A stretch of DNA of 64,000 nt from Bacteroidales bacterium. Its GTDB lineage: Bacteria > Bacteroidota > Bacteroidia > Bacteroidales > P3. The translations under genes were made by a program, and so were the position numbers. Below are positions 63,900 through 64,000 of the stretch, in pieces. A model generated the notes under the pieces. That model did not search any database. It was given only the letters and a program-made list of their open reading frames with translations, and was not told where the DNA came from. Numbering within the stretch: the first letter of the stretch is position 1; every line of letters begins with the position of its first letter. The DNA lies in assembly GCA_017633985.1 (NCBI GenBank), contig JAGBOF010000016.1, positions 35,852-99,851 on the forward strand, given 5' to 3'.

Positions 63900-63967
63900 G
63901 TTACCTTAACTCAAATGGTAATTAGGTAACGATTTAGAAACGAGCTGAATTACATATTCTGTCTCGT
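63900..63967. repeat. Two short inverted repeats beyond the truncated gene
   Basis: GTTACCT (63900-63906) pairs with AGGTAAC (63924-63930), and AACGAG (63939-63944) with CTCGTT (63962-63967). The DNA from 63889 to the window end has no convincing gene. One minus-strand frame is open from the window edge and ends EMCITRQNM then a stop; I do not recognise it. Confidence 0.45.
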
Positions 63968-64000
63968 TATACACATTTCCAAAGAACGCTTCTTAGTGAG

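Noticed and set aside
1..64000. tRNA, rRNA and tmRNA genes
   Set aside because: I saw no cloverleaf with a T-loop GTTCRA core or conserved rRNA stretch by eye; a tRNAscan run would settle this.

Overview
This AT-rich window reads as chromosomal DNA of a Bacteroidota bacterium, most likely of the order Bacteroidales. The evidence is Bacteroidetes-type promoters (TAnnTTTG, sometimes with TTG about 19 bp upstream), type IX secretion (T9SS) parts and cargo (PorZ, GldD, type A and type B C-terminal sorting domains), a sodium-pumping methylmalonyl-CoA decarboxylase operon, and several Bacteroidetes-restricted families (DUF4301, DUF4837, OadG-like and large TPR proteins). I cannot name genus or species. 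No rRNA, tRNA, CRISPR array, phage or intact insertion sequence was seen.

Layout. 1-3.5 kb: end of prfA, then porZ and recO with overlapping stop and start. 3.5-9.4 kb: housekeeping genes (DUF4301, nitroreductase, HD hydrolase, small outer-membrane protein, pdxJ, birA). 9.4-16.2 kb: a type B sorted surface protein, then gldD, an M6 metalloprotease with a sorting domain, and ridA. 16.4-23.3 kb: two MATE transporters, a PNPOx-like protein, a haem-type membrane protein candidate, mgtC, a helix-hairpin-helix protein and a DUF4837 lipoprotein. 23.5-28.3 kb: mce, mmdA, an OadG fusion, a biotin carrier and oadB, which together convert methylmalonyl-CoA to propionyl-CoA while exporting sodium. 28.5-38.5 kb: a secreted unknown, a subtilase, gcvH, a VanZ-like protein, a PNGase F-like protein, rlmB, an ABC ATPase and a patatin/beta-barrel protein. 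38.7-55.7 kb: a CDF metal exporter, a beta-barrel plus giant TPR pair, an SLC13 transporter, a 1503-residue secreted unknown, prmA, tpiA, recJ and a small ferredoxin. 55.8-64 kb: an accessory end with a second M6 protease, a PIN toxin-antitoxin pair and a BspA-like leucine-rich-repeat gene that has lost its 5' end.

The most striking signal is not a gene. Eleven intergenic gaps carry an array built on one rule: 7-bp GC-rich cores repeat every 21 bp, separated by 14-bp AT-only or near AT-only spacers close to ATTATTTTATTAAT or its reverse complement. Nine of the eleven have exactly four cores and span exactly 70 bp from first to last core. The cores come from a small set of heptamer words used in both orientations. 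A two-core version forms the terminator after oadB, and a larger, diverged relative appears to lie in the tpiA-recJ gap. I do not recognise this as a described repeat family.

Other structures worth following are a roughly 130-bp nested hairpin in the leader of the second M6 protease, a 46-bp sequence (a promoter) repeated exactly 800 bp apart on either side of the toxin-antitoxin pair, and a duplicated cassette consisting of a sorting-domain 3' end plus a heptamer array.
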